Under the pieces are notes generated by a model. That model was given only the letters and a program-made list of their open reading frames with translations. It was not told where the DNA came from and ran no database searches. Position numbers and translations under genes: made by a program. This document shows positions 1 through 10,665 of a stretch of DNA of 23,860 nucleotides, piece by piece. Source of the stretch: Amanita rubescens (lineage: Eukaryota > Basidiomycota > Agaricomycetes > Agaricales > Amanitaceae); contig WION01000701.1 of assembly GCA_015039365.1 (NCBI GenBank), forward strand, positions 1-23,860, written 5' to 3'. Positions within the stretch are counted from its first letter, which is position 1. Every line of letters starts with the position of its first letter.

Positions 1-891
1 GGATGTATCTCCTTGTTTCCTTACATGATTCCCCACCGTCTGGTTCCCCACCCTCAGAAATGGTGAAGGGTTTCCTACAAGTCCTAGAGACAGCCAACCC
101 GAATTCCGGCAGCTTTGATGAAGACAACATGGGCACAAACTGGGGTCACGCCCAGTTCAGTAACCGTTGGAGTAGGGTGCTTCAAACGTGGGAGGATGTC
201 GGGTCGCCCGAAGTGGCTCGTCGACTTATAGCAGCCATGATCAAGACCGCGCAAGTTGCGCGCACACTCTGTTGCGATGAAGAAGCAGCGAGGAGACAGA
301 AGAACATCCCGCCGCTTACATACTTAAGCGATACATACATTTCCTTAATAACGGATAGGCTTTGGGAGTTGTGGACGAAGGCAAGTGGCATAAGTTAAAT
401 TCACGTATCGGCTTCATCAACATTAACTTTCTCCTGTAGCGGAATGAAAAGGGGAAGGGGAAAGCAACTGCCGACACGGATTCAGCAGATTTACGTGCTG
501 GCACCCAGGCTGCTACACCCTCCACCCAGGCAACCACCGCCGGCACCAATGCTAGCACAAAGACTGTTGAACCGGCTGTGGGAGATGTCGAAGGACAATC
601 CAATGAAAACTACGACGCACTTGAACTCATACTCAAGGTAAGTTTAGCAATCCTCCACGAATACTTCAATGACATTATTTGCAGCCTTTAAATAAGACAG
701 ATATCTGCTCGCTGATAAAATCCCACAAACTGGGGACCTACAAATCGAACCCAAAAAGAATAGATCTCACTAGCCTTGTCCAGTCAGCTCTCAATGAGAA
801 AACACCAGCAGATCTCGACGCGCTCATCGCAGGAATGAGGAAGACTGCGGAATCGGCAAGTACCGTCCTTTGGAGTGGCGTAGACCTCTAA
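1..891 (+). CDS. 5'-truncated gene of unknown function with SAP-like C-terminus
   Basis: Three exons can be joined without breaking frame: 3-380, 440-637 and 685-891 (stop TAA 889-891), giving 260 visible residues. The first intron is GC-AG (AG|GCAAGT donor at 381, CTGTAG acceptor); the second is GTAAGT...GCAG; both are phase 0. The window edge cuts the 5' end, so the ATG at 3 may be internal. Exon 1 has a WGHAQFSNRW motif followed by helical sequence (VARRLIAAMIKTAQVAR) and an aromatic stretch ending LWELWTKA. Exon 2 is a low-complexity Ala/Thr/Ser linker. Exon 3 (LNKTDICSLIKSHKLGTY...) resembles a SAP-type helix-turn-helix, which would suggest DNA binding; that is inference. From memory, this layout resembles a dispersed Agaricomycete protein family of unknown function. 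The neighbouring gene at 4201-1511 points toward it, and their 3' ends lie about 620 nt apart. Confidence 0.6.
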
Positions 892-1510
892 CCTCCCGCT
901 ACAGATTATAAATGAGAAGAAACCCAAGGCAGCCTGAGCCGGCCATTCTTTTTTACCTGTAATCTTTTTTTAATATTATTCTGTACCTACGTATGACTGG
1001 ACTTTGACTGGACTTTGACTATCAATGACTAAGTAAGACTAAAACACAACCAGGAAACTAGAATATGACTACAACAGACTATGGTAAGACTAGCATTGAC
1101 TAAACCAACCTATGTTCAACTTGTCTGAATATCGTGACTAGACACGACTAAAGTCTGACAGTGGTGGTCAATGTACAGTCACAAATCGCAAAACTTAGAC
1201 TATGCCCTGACTACCCCTGACTACCCCCGACTCCGCCCGACTGTAGTTGACTGGTTTTTGACTATTTGATTTTACTGAGCGTGACGCGTCATCAATAACA
1301 GCTCACCTGTAGCAATGTGTCGCAGCGCTTGGCCAGACGCCCTGTGAGTTGCGGGTGATGCTTGTCCTGACGAAACGGCTGCTGCATCTGCATACTGCGG
1401 GAGACAGTCACTTGAGCGCCCGCTAAAGCCAAGTTCGTTTGACGAAATCTCATTCAAACTAATACCTTAACTAACTAATACCTTACTGTAGCGATGATAT
1501 TACTCAATCC
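892..1510. repeat. TGACT-type short-repeat block, possibly a truncated foldback-element arm
   Basis: No gene is supported between the two converging genes. From about 990 to 1265 the + strand carries many TGACT/TGACTA words, like those in the foldback elements at 14027-15096 and 15882-16927. The block ends TTTTACTGAG at 1270-1279, matching the right terminal inverted repeat of the 14027 element (ATTTTTACTGAG). No matching CTCAGTAAAA left end is visible, so this is probably a degraded or single-armed copy. A minus-strand ORF at 1457-1272 has no coding signs. Confidence 0.55.
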
Positions 1511-4201
1511 CTATTGCTCCGCCTCTTCCTCCTCTTCCTGCATTTCCAACACGGGTGGCAAAAATACGGGCCGCAGATCCTTCCGCTTTGGATTCCAGAC
1601 GATGCGTGGTGCATGGGAAACCCCACTGCCAGCAGGGAACGCAGTCAGGCCATCAGCCTGTTTATAAATCCAAACACGATCGGCTTGAGCAGCAGGTGCC
1701 CAGGCCAATTTGTTAAATTCGGCCTTGACAGCACGTCGCACTGCTGAAATGTCGTAGGGATCGATCGAATGCATGAGACGCACCCAATCCCCGTAGTAAC
1801 GCATTTGAGCATATTGCTGATGCGAAGCTGGCAATGTGTGATTTGACGAGGGGAAAAGGTTGTCAAAGGTCGTCGTCCAGCCTTCATTAGTGACACGTTT
1901 GACAAAAACAACCCGAAAGATCTTGGCAAGATTCGGGTTTTTGAGGCCTTCCACTGTAACGTCCATTCGTACACATGGAGGCAAAATACAATAGCTTTCC
2001 TCCTGAGTACGCGCTTTCCCCGAAGGATTTCCGATCTTCTGAATGACATCAGAGGCAAATTGCCTCCAAATTTCCAGTGCCTGATGAGCAACACGAACGT
2101 CTTCATCATCCGAGAGTGGTTCATGCATCTGTTCCATGTCTGGCCCCCATTCAACCTGCGGACCTTGAACCAGAGCAACATCATGTAAATCTGCAAAGGA
2201 CTCAGGCGGCTCTTCTTGTTCGCCCTCTGGTGGATTACGTAGTGTTGACATTTTCCTTGACACGGTATATCTTTTGGGGGGTCGTGTTGGCTTGTTCTGT
2301 ATTCGAAAGCACGGGTCCATTTCTCGTCGCAGGTCTACCATTACCATCCCAAACATATGCTTGAATACGACATCAGGTAATGTGCGATTGGCAATCACCA
2401 CAAGCCTTGCAGAATCTGCCTCTGGGGGGAAAACCATCCTCCGTAAGAACATCATTCCTCCGGGACAGAACGGCACCGCTGTCTCTTCCTCTGGATCGTT
2501 GTCAATACCAAAAAAAAGTCTGTCTGCGTGGTCCAGGTCCGATGTTAGGGGAAGAGCAATTCTTGCGACGGCGCGACCACTTTGATCGGTCGGCGGTTCG
2601 ATTGTGAAGCCCATTTATCAGCCAGACAAGGGCTGCATATGTAGAGAGTGTCGATGGCCTGCAGCGTTCCCTTCGTGCCAGGGAATTCAGGTAAAAGAGG
2701 ACGATATGGGCAGCCTCTAGTCTGACGATTCTAACGTTCCTGTTTATCTTTTAGCCTGTCGGTCGTTGATAACTGAATGACACGTTTACTTACCACCAGA
2801 GTTGTCTGGGAAAGATGAGGATGGTGCTCATCAATACATCTTGCGTAAACCTTTGGAGAACGTCTGCTGCCTTTGAGATCGGCACTCGCACTTCCAGGCG
2901 AGCGGCCACATCATTTTTTTCGCTTGCCGCCTTGTAAGCTGCAAGGAGCTTGGTCGTATAGTCGTTCTTAGGATCCATTGCAGCCTGCCCCGTCAGAAAC
3001 TTTGCAAAGTGGTGGGCGGTTGGGTGATAGGTAAGAGACTTATCCGTCGTGTATGCTTGCATATAGGACACCTCAAATGGCCCTGCCGGTTTCGAAAAGT
3101 GCGCACGAAAGCCCGCAACCTCCGTGAGATGTTGTGATACGTCCTTCTCAAAATTGTTTCTGCTGCTAGAAACACGCTCAACCGCCCGTTCTGGGATGTG
3201 AAATAACCGCTGCATGATGACTGCATAGCTGTCTCCTCTCCAGACCACCGCCTTGCCCGAGATTATGAGCTCAACGGCTACATCGATGAACCAGGTGCCG
3301 GTCAGTTCCTCGTGTGGGTATTTGACCTGGTCTAACAGATGGTCCAAGCATTTCCGAACGGCATCGTCGACCCTTGGTTGGTGTTCCGTATCGTTTTTGA
3401 CCCCACGTATCTCCGTACCAAATACCAAGTTGTTGCCCCAAGGGACATCGTTCATGTTGACCTTCAAGGCTTCTGAGAAGTTTTGGATGTCGTCTGCACA
3501 GACGACACGAGTGGACTCTGTGAAATGTCCTCTTTCGTTAGATGAGCGGAAGGTCTCTGTTACATATGAAGGGGGCCAATCGTGGACGGTGGTTGATGCT
3601 ACCAACGCGATGGCAGGACGGAGCCCTGTATCATAGAAGATGGCCGACTCCTCAGTTGTGAGAGTAGAGCTCGTTCGTTCTGCGTTTTTTAGCCCTGGAA
3701 AGAACACTCGAATTTGATGCCGTACACCCCTGCGGGCAAGCAGTGTATTTGGGACGGTGGAAGGATCCAGCATGACCTCCTTAAGTGATGTGTTGGGATT
3801 AAATAATGTGATTGAATGGGATGAAAACTCACCTCGTTATTGATCCAAAATGGCACTTTAATTTTGAGCCTTTCAGTGAGTGCTTGTGTTGCATTTGGCC
3901 TTACATATAAGAACAAAGAGGATCTCGCAGGGATGTGAGACGTAAAGCCGATAAGGGAATCGTAATCTCGTCGTATATATGGCATAGGGGCATCGGCCAT
4001 TGGTCGGTTACGCAGCGCCTCGATTCTGGCTTGTTCATTGGTTGCTCGATCATAGCCGGTGAGAGCCCACTCTACGGCACGAAATGCTGGCAGTGGTTCA
4101 TGCGCGCCATGTACGGGGGTATTGCTGATCTCTTGGTGGCGTTGAATCCACTGAGCGACAGTAAGATTGACGGGGGTTCCCTGTTCATTGTTGTTGTACA
4201 T
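1511..4201 (-). CDS. Large protein of an uncharacterised, apparently multi-copy fungal family; single-nucleotide frame break
   Basis: Three exons on the minus strand: 4201-3833, 3779-2794 and 2739-1511 (stop TAG 1513-1511). Introns are 3832-3780 (GTGAGT...AAG, phase 0) and 2793-2740 (GTAAGT...CAG, phase 2). The start at 4201 has A at -3 (CCACCATG), and the upstream frame is only an (AACC)n tract. With one extra nucleotide skipped near 2590 the product is about 860 aa. Visible landmarks: VPFWINN (~115-121), STLTTEES, HDWPPSYVTETFRS, TGTWFIDVAVELI, YMQAYTTDKSLTYHP, ARLEVRVP, a WW pair at 451-452 spanning intron 2, then ALVWLINGLHN and VARIALPL. The C-terminus is Glu-rich. From memory, this order of blocks matches a dispersed Agaricomycete family with no known function. 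The ALVWLINGLHN block and the following block lie in two frames, so the copy is either broken or misassembled. If intron 2 is not spliced, translation stops right after the WW pair, which would wrongly split this into two genes. Confidence 0.7.
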
Positions 4202-4218
4202 GGTGGGGCAGACTTTGG

Positions 4219-4285
4219 TGGTTTGGTTTGGTCGATTGGTTGGTTGGTTGGTTGTTGGTTTGGTTGGTTTGGTTGGTTGGTTGTG
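4219..4285. repeat. (GGTT)n microsatellite in the 5' leader of the 4201-1511 gene
   Basis: GGTTGGTTGGTTG-type tetranucleotides with GGTTT variants begin about 20 nt upstream of the chosen ATG, so they lie in the probable 5' UTR or promoter of the minus-strand gene. The same tetranucleotide recurs at about 5126-5176, 6103-6180 (as AACC), 6665-6687, 15399-15477 (AACC) and 19386-19412 (AACC). Confidence 0.8.
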
Positions 4286-4321
4286 GGCAGGGTGAACGGA
4301 AAGGTAGGGAGAGAGCATTGA

Positions 4322-5060
4322 TGATAGGATGTCTCTTATATGCTAGAAGACTGAAAAACTTCACGGGAATGCAAGGAATATTGTTGTTGACTGCACATGC
4401 CGGACACTCAGTGTAAGCGTTAGCGGAACTTAACTCAACTCAGAGGTAGCGCATCGTTGCGGGGAAAATAGCATGCTCTCGTGCCATTCACGGAGCCCAC
4501 GCCCGCCTTGAGCTGGACCTCCGTGGAGTTGTTGATATCGATGTTCGATGTTAATAAATTGATCAATTGAAAAAACGAACGAAATCTGACCAAATTGCCC
4601 GCAGGGCATATATTACGTTGCCCCGTACCCGTATATTGCTCTGCCCGCTAAGCGGTAATTCTCGGGGCGACCAGAACGATCCTGGCGCAAACGCGAGACA
4701 GGGTATACCGCAACATTTGTTAATAGAGGCCTGAGAGACCTACCGTGACGACCTTTACCTCAATGCTCAGTCGGATGCTCAAAGGTAAGGCATACGTGCA
4801 TATTTTATCGTTATCATTATCATTATTCTACACGTACGTGAAAAGTAACACTGGAATAACACTGGAATACATTTTTGTACGGATGATTTATCACAGCGTC
4901 AATCGCTAGCCTGAACGAATGGCCCGTATAGTATTCACCGTTCCGCAATGGAGGGTAATAAAGCAGTGGTATTACGCAGTGTCAAGTTGACAGTCATAAT
5001 GCAGGCAGCAGCCATGTGCATCGATGTGGGGCTGTGGGCGGGACCTGTATCAGGCATTGA
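4322..5060. other. Intergenic stretch with no gene seen
   Basis: No ORF, splice-consistent exon chain or RNA gene is visible. There is a short TTATCATTATCATTA run near 4810-4826 and a small duplication of AACACTGGAAT near 4845-4868. The stretch lies upstream of the 4201-1511 gene and may hold its promoter, but no convincing motif was found. Confidence 0.4.
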
Positions 5061-6250
5061 ATGATGAACAGGCGATGGAGACGCGTACTTGCCTATAGCA
5101 TTCGGTGCATCGCATGCGTCTATGGTTGGTTATGGTTATGGTTATGGTTATGGTTGGTTGGTTGGTTGGTTGGTTTATGGCTTACGCGTCAAGCAGTCCG
5201 GCCTGGCCGGATACGACGTGGATTGGGTGATTTGCGACTGGCTGATGGCAGGGGCTGCGACACAGCAGGCCTAGTCCCTGCATAAGGTGGGTAATGAACA
5301 GGCGATGAAGACACGTACTTGCCTGTTTATGGCCAACGCATCAGCTGTCCGGCCTGGCCGGATACGGTGTAGGCTGCAGTGACAACAGACATAGTCCCTG
5401 CAATGAGAACATATTACGCACTTGCCTATGACATATTTTTGAGTGTGATCAAGGTGGTGTGAAACCACGGAGCGAATAGATGTTACAACTCCGACTGATG
5501 AACTTGCACGGCGCGGAACAGTGTTTGTGGGGCAAATAGCGCCACGTGAACTTTCCTTTCCGGCTATTTGCCCCACAAACACTGTTCCGCGCCGCGCGAG
5601 TTCGTCAGTCGGAGTTATAACATCTATTCTCTCCGTGGTTTCACGCCACCATGATTGTACGCTCAAAATATGTCATAGGCAAGTGCATAATATGTTCTCA
5701 TTGCAGGGACTATGTCTGTTGTCACTGCAGCCTACACCGTATCCAGGCCAGGCCGGACAGCTGATGCGTTGGCCATAGGGTACCGTCATAGGCAAGTGCG
5801 TAGTATGTCCTCATCGCCCATTCATTGCTCATACTGTGCAGGGACCCGTTGTCCCAATACGTCACTGCAGTCTACACCGTGTCCGGCCAGGCCGGACAGC
5901 TGATGCATTGGCCAGAAAAACGCGGTACCGTTCAAAATACGTCGTAAGCAAGTACGTGTCTTCATCACCTGTTCATTGCTCACCCTATGCAGGGGCTAGG
6001 CCTGCTGTCCCGATACGTTGCTTCCCCTCCCATCAGCCAGTTGCAAGCCACCTAATCCACACTGTATCCGGCCAGGCTGGACGCTTGATGCGTAAACCAA
6101 CCATAAAACCAACCATAAAACCAACCAACCATCAACCAACCAACCATCAACCAACCAACCAATCAATCAAACCAACCAACCATAAACGCATCTAGTGTGC
6201 CGAATGCTATAGGCAGGTACGCGTCTCCATCACCCGTTTATTACTCACAG
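5061..6250. repeat. Giant imperfect palindrome (~1.2 kb) of dispersed-repeat units
   Basis: The left arm runs from about 5061 to 5540 and the right arm from 5563 to about 6250. The core arms 5510-5540 and 5563-5593 are perfect 31-bp inverted copies around a 22-nt spacer. Outward, similarity continues with scattered mismatches to the far ends: 5071-5096 matches the inverse of about 6210-6234 (TACGCGTCTCCATC). Each arm contains copies of GTCCGGCC(A/T)GGCCGGA. The right arm has one extra tandem unit (about 5786-5931) with no partner on the left. A (GGTT)n/(GGTTAT)n tract at 5126-5176 mirrors an (AACC)n tract at 6103-6180. ORFs across it are antisense mirror images of each other and are not considered genes. 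Confidence 0.85.
5510..5593. repeat. Perfect 31-bp inverted-repeat core of the giant palindrome
   Basis: Bases 5510-5540 and 5563-5593 are exact reverse complements, separated by 22 nt. As RNA or single-stranded DNA this would form a very stable hairpin. Diverged single copies of the same sequence occur near 7150-7230 and 19476-19565. Confidence 0.9.
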
Positions 6251-6771
6251 CATTAAACCGCGTTCGCATCTTCATTCAATTCAGCTATGACATTATCAGG
6301 GGCTTGTAATCCGCCTGGAAATACTGACGGGCGACTGCCAGTAGTGAACTAGACTGCAGCTAGATTGCAGGCCACAGGTGTATTAGCTTGCTTGGCGGAT
6401 AGGAGATGAGCGTCCACAGCCTCACACCCCCTGACCTCCACAGAATCCACACCGTCTCGGTATTGAGAATATCACGTTTCCCTCAGCTGACAACTGGCCA
6501 GGCCATAAACAACAACGCGTGTAGGGTACGAGTCGCCCCAGCCCACGCCGTATCTAGCCATGCTGGATGGTCGATGTGTAGGTTCACCTCAGGCAGGTCC
6601 GCTCGGGCCCTCGGGTCTTCAGTTCTCAACGAAGGACAACGCTCACTAAGATGTGAGGATCGATTTGGTTGGTTGGTTGGTTGGTTTTCGCTTTACATTT
6701 ACTGTTGTTTGTTTCTTGCACTAAACGCGTTACTTCTGATTCTTTTGTAGATAAAATGACGATACAAAGCC
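6251..6771. other. Intergenic, diverged copies of the GGCCAGGCC repeat and a (GGTT)n tract
   Basis: No gene is supported. Degraded pieces of the dispersed repeat are visible (CCGTATCTAGCCATGCTGGA near 6549 and CTGGCCAGGCC near 6494), and a pure (GGTT)n run lies at 6665-6687. The ORF at 6406-6750 runs through repeat pieces and the microsatellite. Confidence 0.5.
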
Positions 6772-6900
6772 AGCGTCTCCTCTAGCTTCAGTCATTACTA
6801 TGCCCCTGTCAAACTACGAATCTAAGAAACTACGAATCTAAGCGTCTCCTCTAGCTTCAGTCATTACTATGCCCCTGTCAAACTACGAATCTACGAATCT
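6772..6900. repeat. 69-bp tandem duplication
   Basis: The sequence starting AGCGTCTCCTCTAGCTTCAG at 6772 repeats at 6841 with a 69-bp period. The second copy is nearly complete. A smaller internal duplication of CTACGAATCTA sits at the junction and near the end. Near-identity suggests recent slippage or unequal exchange. Confidence 0.9.
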
Positions 6901-7926
6901 ATGACACACTTCTACATACTTCACTATCTACAGTCTAGGCCCCTCACCGCGGGAGAACACGCGCGAGGTATAGTCCGTTTGTAGGAATACGCAAATGCAA
7001 TCCTTCTTCCCCTCGAACTTTTCTCTCTTTTGTGAAAACCCTCTCAAACCCGAGTATTGAGGTGAAGGTCATATTCTCTCAGAGCTGCCCACTGTGCGTT
7101 GGGTTGGGTTAGAAGGGTTAATACCTCCCAATCGCCATTTATCTGTTGTTTGTCCCACAAATACTGCTACACGCTGTACAAGCTGAGCGGTCGGAGTTAG
7201 AACGGCCCCTCGTTGCTTGTTCCTGTACCACCATCAAGCAATCTAAGTCCGCATGGTGGAGTATAGTGTAGCGATTTTCTATGTCCTCATCGCCTATTCG
7301 TTACTCACACTGAGCCTTGTTCCTCTTTCCCTCAGCCAGTCGCAAGTCACCCAGGCCAGACAGTTGATATGCAGGCCATGCGTGGTACGATTCCCCCTCC
7401 CGCATGTGCTGTCATATCAACTTACACCGTATCCGGCCAGGGGACATTCGATACGCAGGCCGTGTGTGATACGATTGCCTCTCCCACCTGTGCTGTCATA
7501 TCAACTCAACTCAACTTATAACTTATACCGTATCCAGCCAGTCCGGACAGTTGACATGTAAGCCATAAACCACCACCCCATAGCAGCTGTACGACGGTCA
7601 CTGTATCCGGCCCTATGGCAACAGGGAAGGCCCTGCTCAGTTTTTCCGTGTGCGGCACCGTTTGCCGAATGTTCCGCACTAATTCCGGAAGTTGTTTATA
7701 CATGCCCCCTGAACACCATCTAAAATATAATTTCAACTGCTACAGCCTCGGAACATATGGGAACGCCCGGAAAGGAATAGGACGTGATATTTCGTGACGA
7801 CGTGACGGACGAGATCCCAGAATCCTTTTGAACTCGCCGTCATCGTCGCCTGAATCTTCCTTAGCGTACCCTAGCAATATTCTCGCAAGTTTCTCACTAC
7901 ACATTCTCTAACAAACAACAACCTTA
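6901..7926. other. Intergenic with diverged dispersed-repeat copies; 5' region of the 7927 gene
   Basis: No gene is supported. At about 7150-7230 there is a diverged copy of the palindrome core region (TTGTCCCACAAATACTG..., ...CGGAGTTAGAAC). At 7280-7610 several pieces of the TATCCGGCCAGG repeat are present, including 7431-7441, 7531-7548 and 7603-7612. A 26-bp block at 7614-7639 has an exact inverted copy at 11167-11192. The last ~100 nt before 7927 is pyrimidine-rich and then CAA-rich, as expected for a fungal promoter and leader. Confidence 0.5.
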
Positions 7927-8755
7927 ATGGCTCGCCCGCGTAATAACCGATCCACTACAATTTCCTCCGCTGTCCCTCCTTCCGGATCTAACGAGATACC
8001 TCCACCTTCGAACGAAAACTCGACCAACGAAAACACCGATGCTAGTGATACTCGCCAGCTTACTACCACCTTGGAACAAAATCCTACATTGGCGGGTCCC
8101 GGTGAACCCGGCATGCGCTCCATTCCTCTCATGTCCACCAGTGCTACTGGTAGACGAAAAACGCAGATCTCCACCATTGAGGAAGCAACGGAACCCTCAG
8201 GGTCCTCCCCTCGACGCGCTACCGCCCCTCAACCTTGCGAGGACGACGACGATGAACAAGAACAGGAGAACAACCTTCCTCCTTCTCCTCTTAGCTATGT
8301 GGATGAAATACCGGCAGAAAAACGCCCTCGACGCCGTCGCCACTCTTCAGTGGATCCAGATAGTCCGCATCTCTCCTTTTCACGACAGGAACTGGGCGAC
8401 TTTGTTCGCCGTCAAGCAGAAGAATTGTTTGCAGAATGGATCGCGAAACGCAATAACGGTATGTATATTACCATCATACCGTGACTCCCTACGACTATAT
8501 GCTCTGCATGACCACCACGCGATCCGTCCATACACCGCAGGACGAGTGTTAAACTCGCTACCGCATATACCCTACTACGAGCTTACAGCTCGATTAATGG
8601 GAGTCATCACATCCTGCGCGAGCATACAGCTCATTTACATAACAACACCAATCTAACGATTCTGGTCTAATAATTCCATTACAGACGTGACGATCGATGT
8701 TAACGGCGTTGGCCTTGAGCTGCAACCGAGTCCTGACAATTTCAAGTTTCCTTAG
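7927..8755 (+). CDS. Small nuclear-type protein of unknown function, two exons
   Basis: Exon 1 is 7927-8458 and exon 2 is 8685-8755 (stop TAG 8753-8755), joined by a 226-nt phase-1 intron (GTATGT...TTACAG); the product is 200 aa. The first ~110 residues are Ser/Thr/Pro-rich and probably disordered. An acidic run (CEDDDDEQEQE) follows, then a basic cluster (EKRPRRRRH) that could act as a nuclear localisation signal. A predicted amphipathic helix comes next (RQELGDFVRRQAEELFAEW). After splicing the protein ends in a short tail, DVTIDVNGVG...NFKFP. No known domain is recognised. The stop lies only 31 nt before the start of the SPT5-like gene on the same strand, close enough for a shared transcript or for the two being parts of one locus. 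Splicing straight into the next gene's exons was tried and did not keep frame. Confidence 0.55.
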
Positions 8756-8785
8756 CAAAGAACAGTCTGGTGCCTGGTGCCGAGT

Positions 8786-10665
8786 ATGGACATACCAGTA
8801 AGAAACAAACAAAAGGTCTCGTACTATAGATCTCCAAGAGAATCGGAAGAAAAAGTGGAAACACGGTACGGTTTCGACATTTATTGGATAAGCGGTGACT
8901 CTGATGGAATATTCGAAAGGTGAATGTGCGCGACTTCCTGGATGTAGAAGCGTTAGAGGGTAGTTCAAGCGACGAAGATCGAGATTCGGAGAAGGACTGT
9001 AAGTCGGGATGTCCAGCTTGTTCAAAGCATACTACTAGACGTCTGACGCGTTGAAAGTTATTCAAGATATCGTGGACGATGATGCAATCGGGGAGCGCTG
9101 GCGCTTAGATTCACAACCATTGGGGACAGTTAGCAACGAGAGCAAACCTATGGATCAGCGCATGGCGGTCATGGTAAATCGATACAAGGCTCGTTCAGTG
9201 GATGGTCAGCACCGTAGCTGCGAACTGGGCTCGGATAATGACATGGCTTTGTTGACGGAGCGTTTGAGGCGATGGCCTAAAGATACGGATCCGGGTCTTT
9301 GGAGAGTACGCGTACTGGTAAGTCTATATTTCCTCCCCTCATTTTCAAGCATTGAGCCGGCAACCCTGAAGGATGGATTGGAGGAAGAAAGCTACTGGGC
9401 TGTGCAAAACCGATTACTGGCTCATCCCGAATTGGCGTCCTCGCTAATCTTGCCACCAAGTGGGCGAATGTGGATCGGCATCGAATCTCCATCTCGAGCG
9501 AAGGTGGAGAAACTCTGCTTCAATCTGTCTACAGTCCATCAACCTTTGGAGGTTTCGCTCGTGCCTGTAGAGGAACGAGTTGCATGGCTTGATTTGCATC
9601 CAATAAGATCGCGTCTAGTGTCTCCCTCTTGGGCCAGGCTAGAGAAGCGATCCAAACCGGCAAACATGGACGTCAAGAGCAATGTCACGAAATACGCAGG
9701 CGACCTAGCATTTGTGCTCGATGCGGAAATCGAAACAAAAATTGTAATCTGCGTGGTGCCACGACTACCGGTTGCGATCGAGGGTGACGCCTTGTGGTCC
9801 ATGAACGGGGACAAGACAAAGAAGCGGCGAAAGAATTGTCTTCCTCGACTATTACATCCAAAGGCTGTTGGAGAACCCGAGGAGGCCGCCTCGATTGGAT
9901 CTCGATTGGATCCGAACGTATGGTGGCAGCCGGGGCGTCGTCAGGAGCTGGAGACTTTCGGGCATGGCAGATATCGGTTCAGCAAGAAACGACGGGATGA
10001 GTATATACCGCCCTTCACAGTATGTTCGGTCCCAGTCGATGCATTGGATTCACTTGACATGGAGCCAAGTTTGACTGAACTAAACATGTTCATTGAAGGG
10101 ATGGCTACAGAATCCAACCAACTAGACTTTCCGGCTCCGTCGCGGGAGTTTATACGGTGGTCATATGAGCACTATGTAGCTGCCCTTTTTGAAATAGGAA
10201 GCAAAGTGGAGGTGGATTTGAGACCGGGGACAGTCTGGTGTGATCGTGGAAGTGCATTTCGAACAGGCGGTCGTACGCCTGAATGACGCGGAGATGATAC
10301 ATGTAGTAGAAGTTAAACGTATCAGAAGATTTTATGAAGTCAGTGACGCCGTCAAGGTTGTTAATGCCTCGAACTACAATCGCGAAGGCTGGGTGATTAA
10401 GGTTGAGGACGATAATGTCGCTGTATTGGATCGCCAATTAAAGGAAGAGGTACGAATTTATCATTGGAGCCTTAATATGCGCATGTATTTGTCGCAGAAT
10501 TATGGGAGTGGAATGATTTCGTGCTTGAAATACTGACGTTTTAACCATTTATAGTTGCGGTGGTACTTTCATCTAACAACAAACGGTCAGAGTCTTGTTG
10601 AACGCGAGGATGATTTACTTACCTTTTGCCCATCTTTTACGAGCCGTACTCCTTTCCAAGTATGA
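8786..10665 (+). CDS. SPT5-like protein (NGN-like plus KOW repeats), C-terminally short, single-nucleotide frame break
   Basis: Proposed exons: 8786-8797 (a 12-nt start exon, ATG with A at -3 and G at +4), 8920-8998, 9067-9317, 9372-10449 and 10555-10665. One nucleotide must be skipped within about 10219-10240, giving about 509 aa. Intron phases agree throughout (0, 1, 0, 0). The intron at 9318-9371 is 54 nt and stop-free, so read-through is possible. SPT5-like features in order: an acidic N-terminus (FLDVEALEGSSSDEDRDSEK, then YIVDDD); an NGN-like region starting LWRVRVL (~residue 108); KOW-type segments at W-ARLEK...KYAGDLAF...VVPRL (~201-247), SKVEVDL...GVIVEVHFE (~390-425) and FYEVSDAVKVV...GWVIKVEDDN (~430-470). 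SPT5 family members bind RNA polymerase II and modulate elongation; whether this copy does so is unknown. It ends where its neighbour continues with two or three more KOW segments, so it may be truncated. Confidence 0.65.

Noticed and set aside
1272..1457. 61-codon minus-strand ORF as an extra exon of the 4201-1511 gene
   Set aside because: The gene already ends with an in-frame stop after an acidic tail, and no donor/acceptor pair links the ORF.
4219..4318. Upstream ATG at 4318 for the large minus-strand gene
   Set aside because: The added residues come only from the (AACC)n tract (Pro/Thr/Asn repeats); the ATG at 4201 has better context.
5271..5903. Overlapping ORFs of 60-131 codons near 5.3-5.9 kb
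   Set aside because: They mirror each other across the giant palindrome and read through repeat units.
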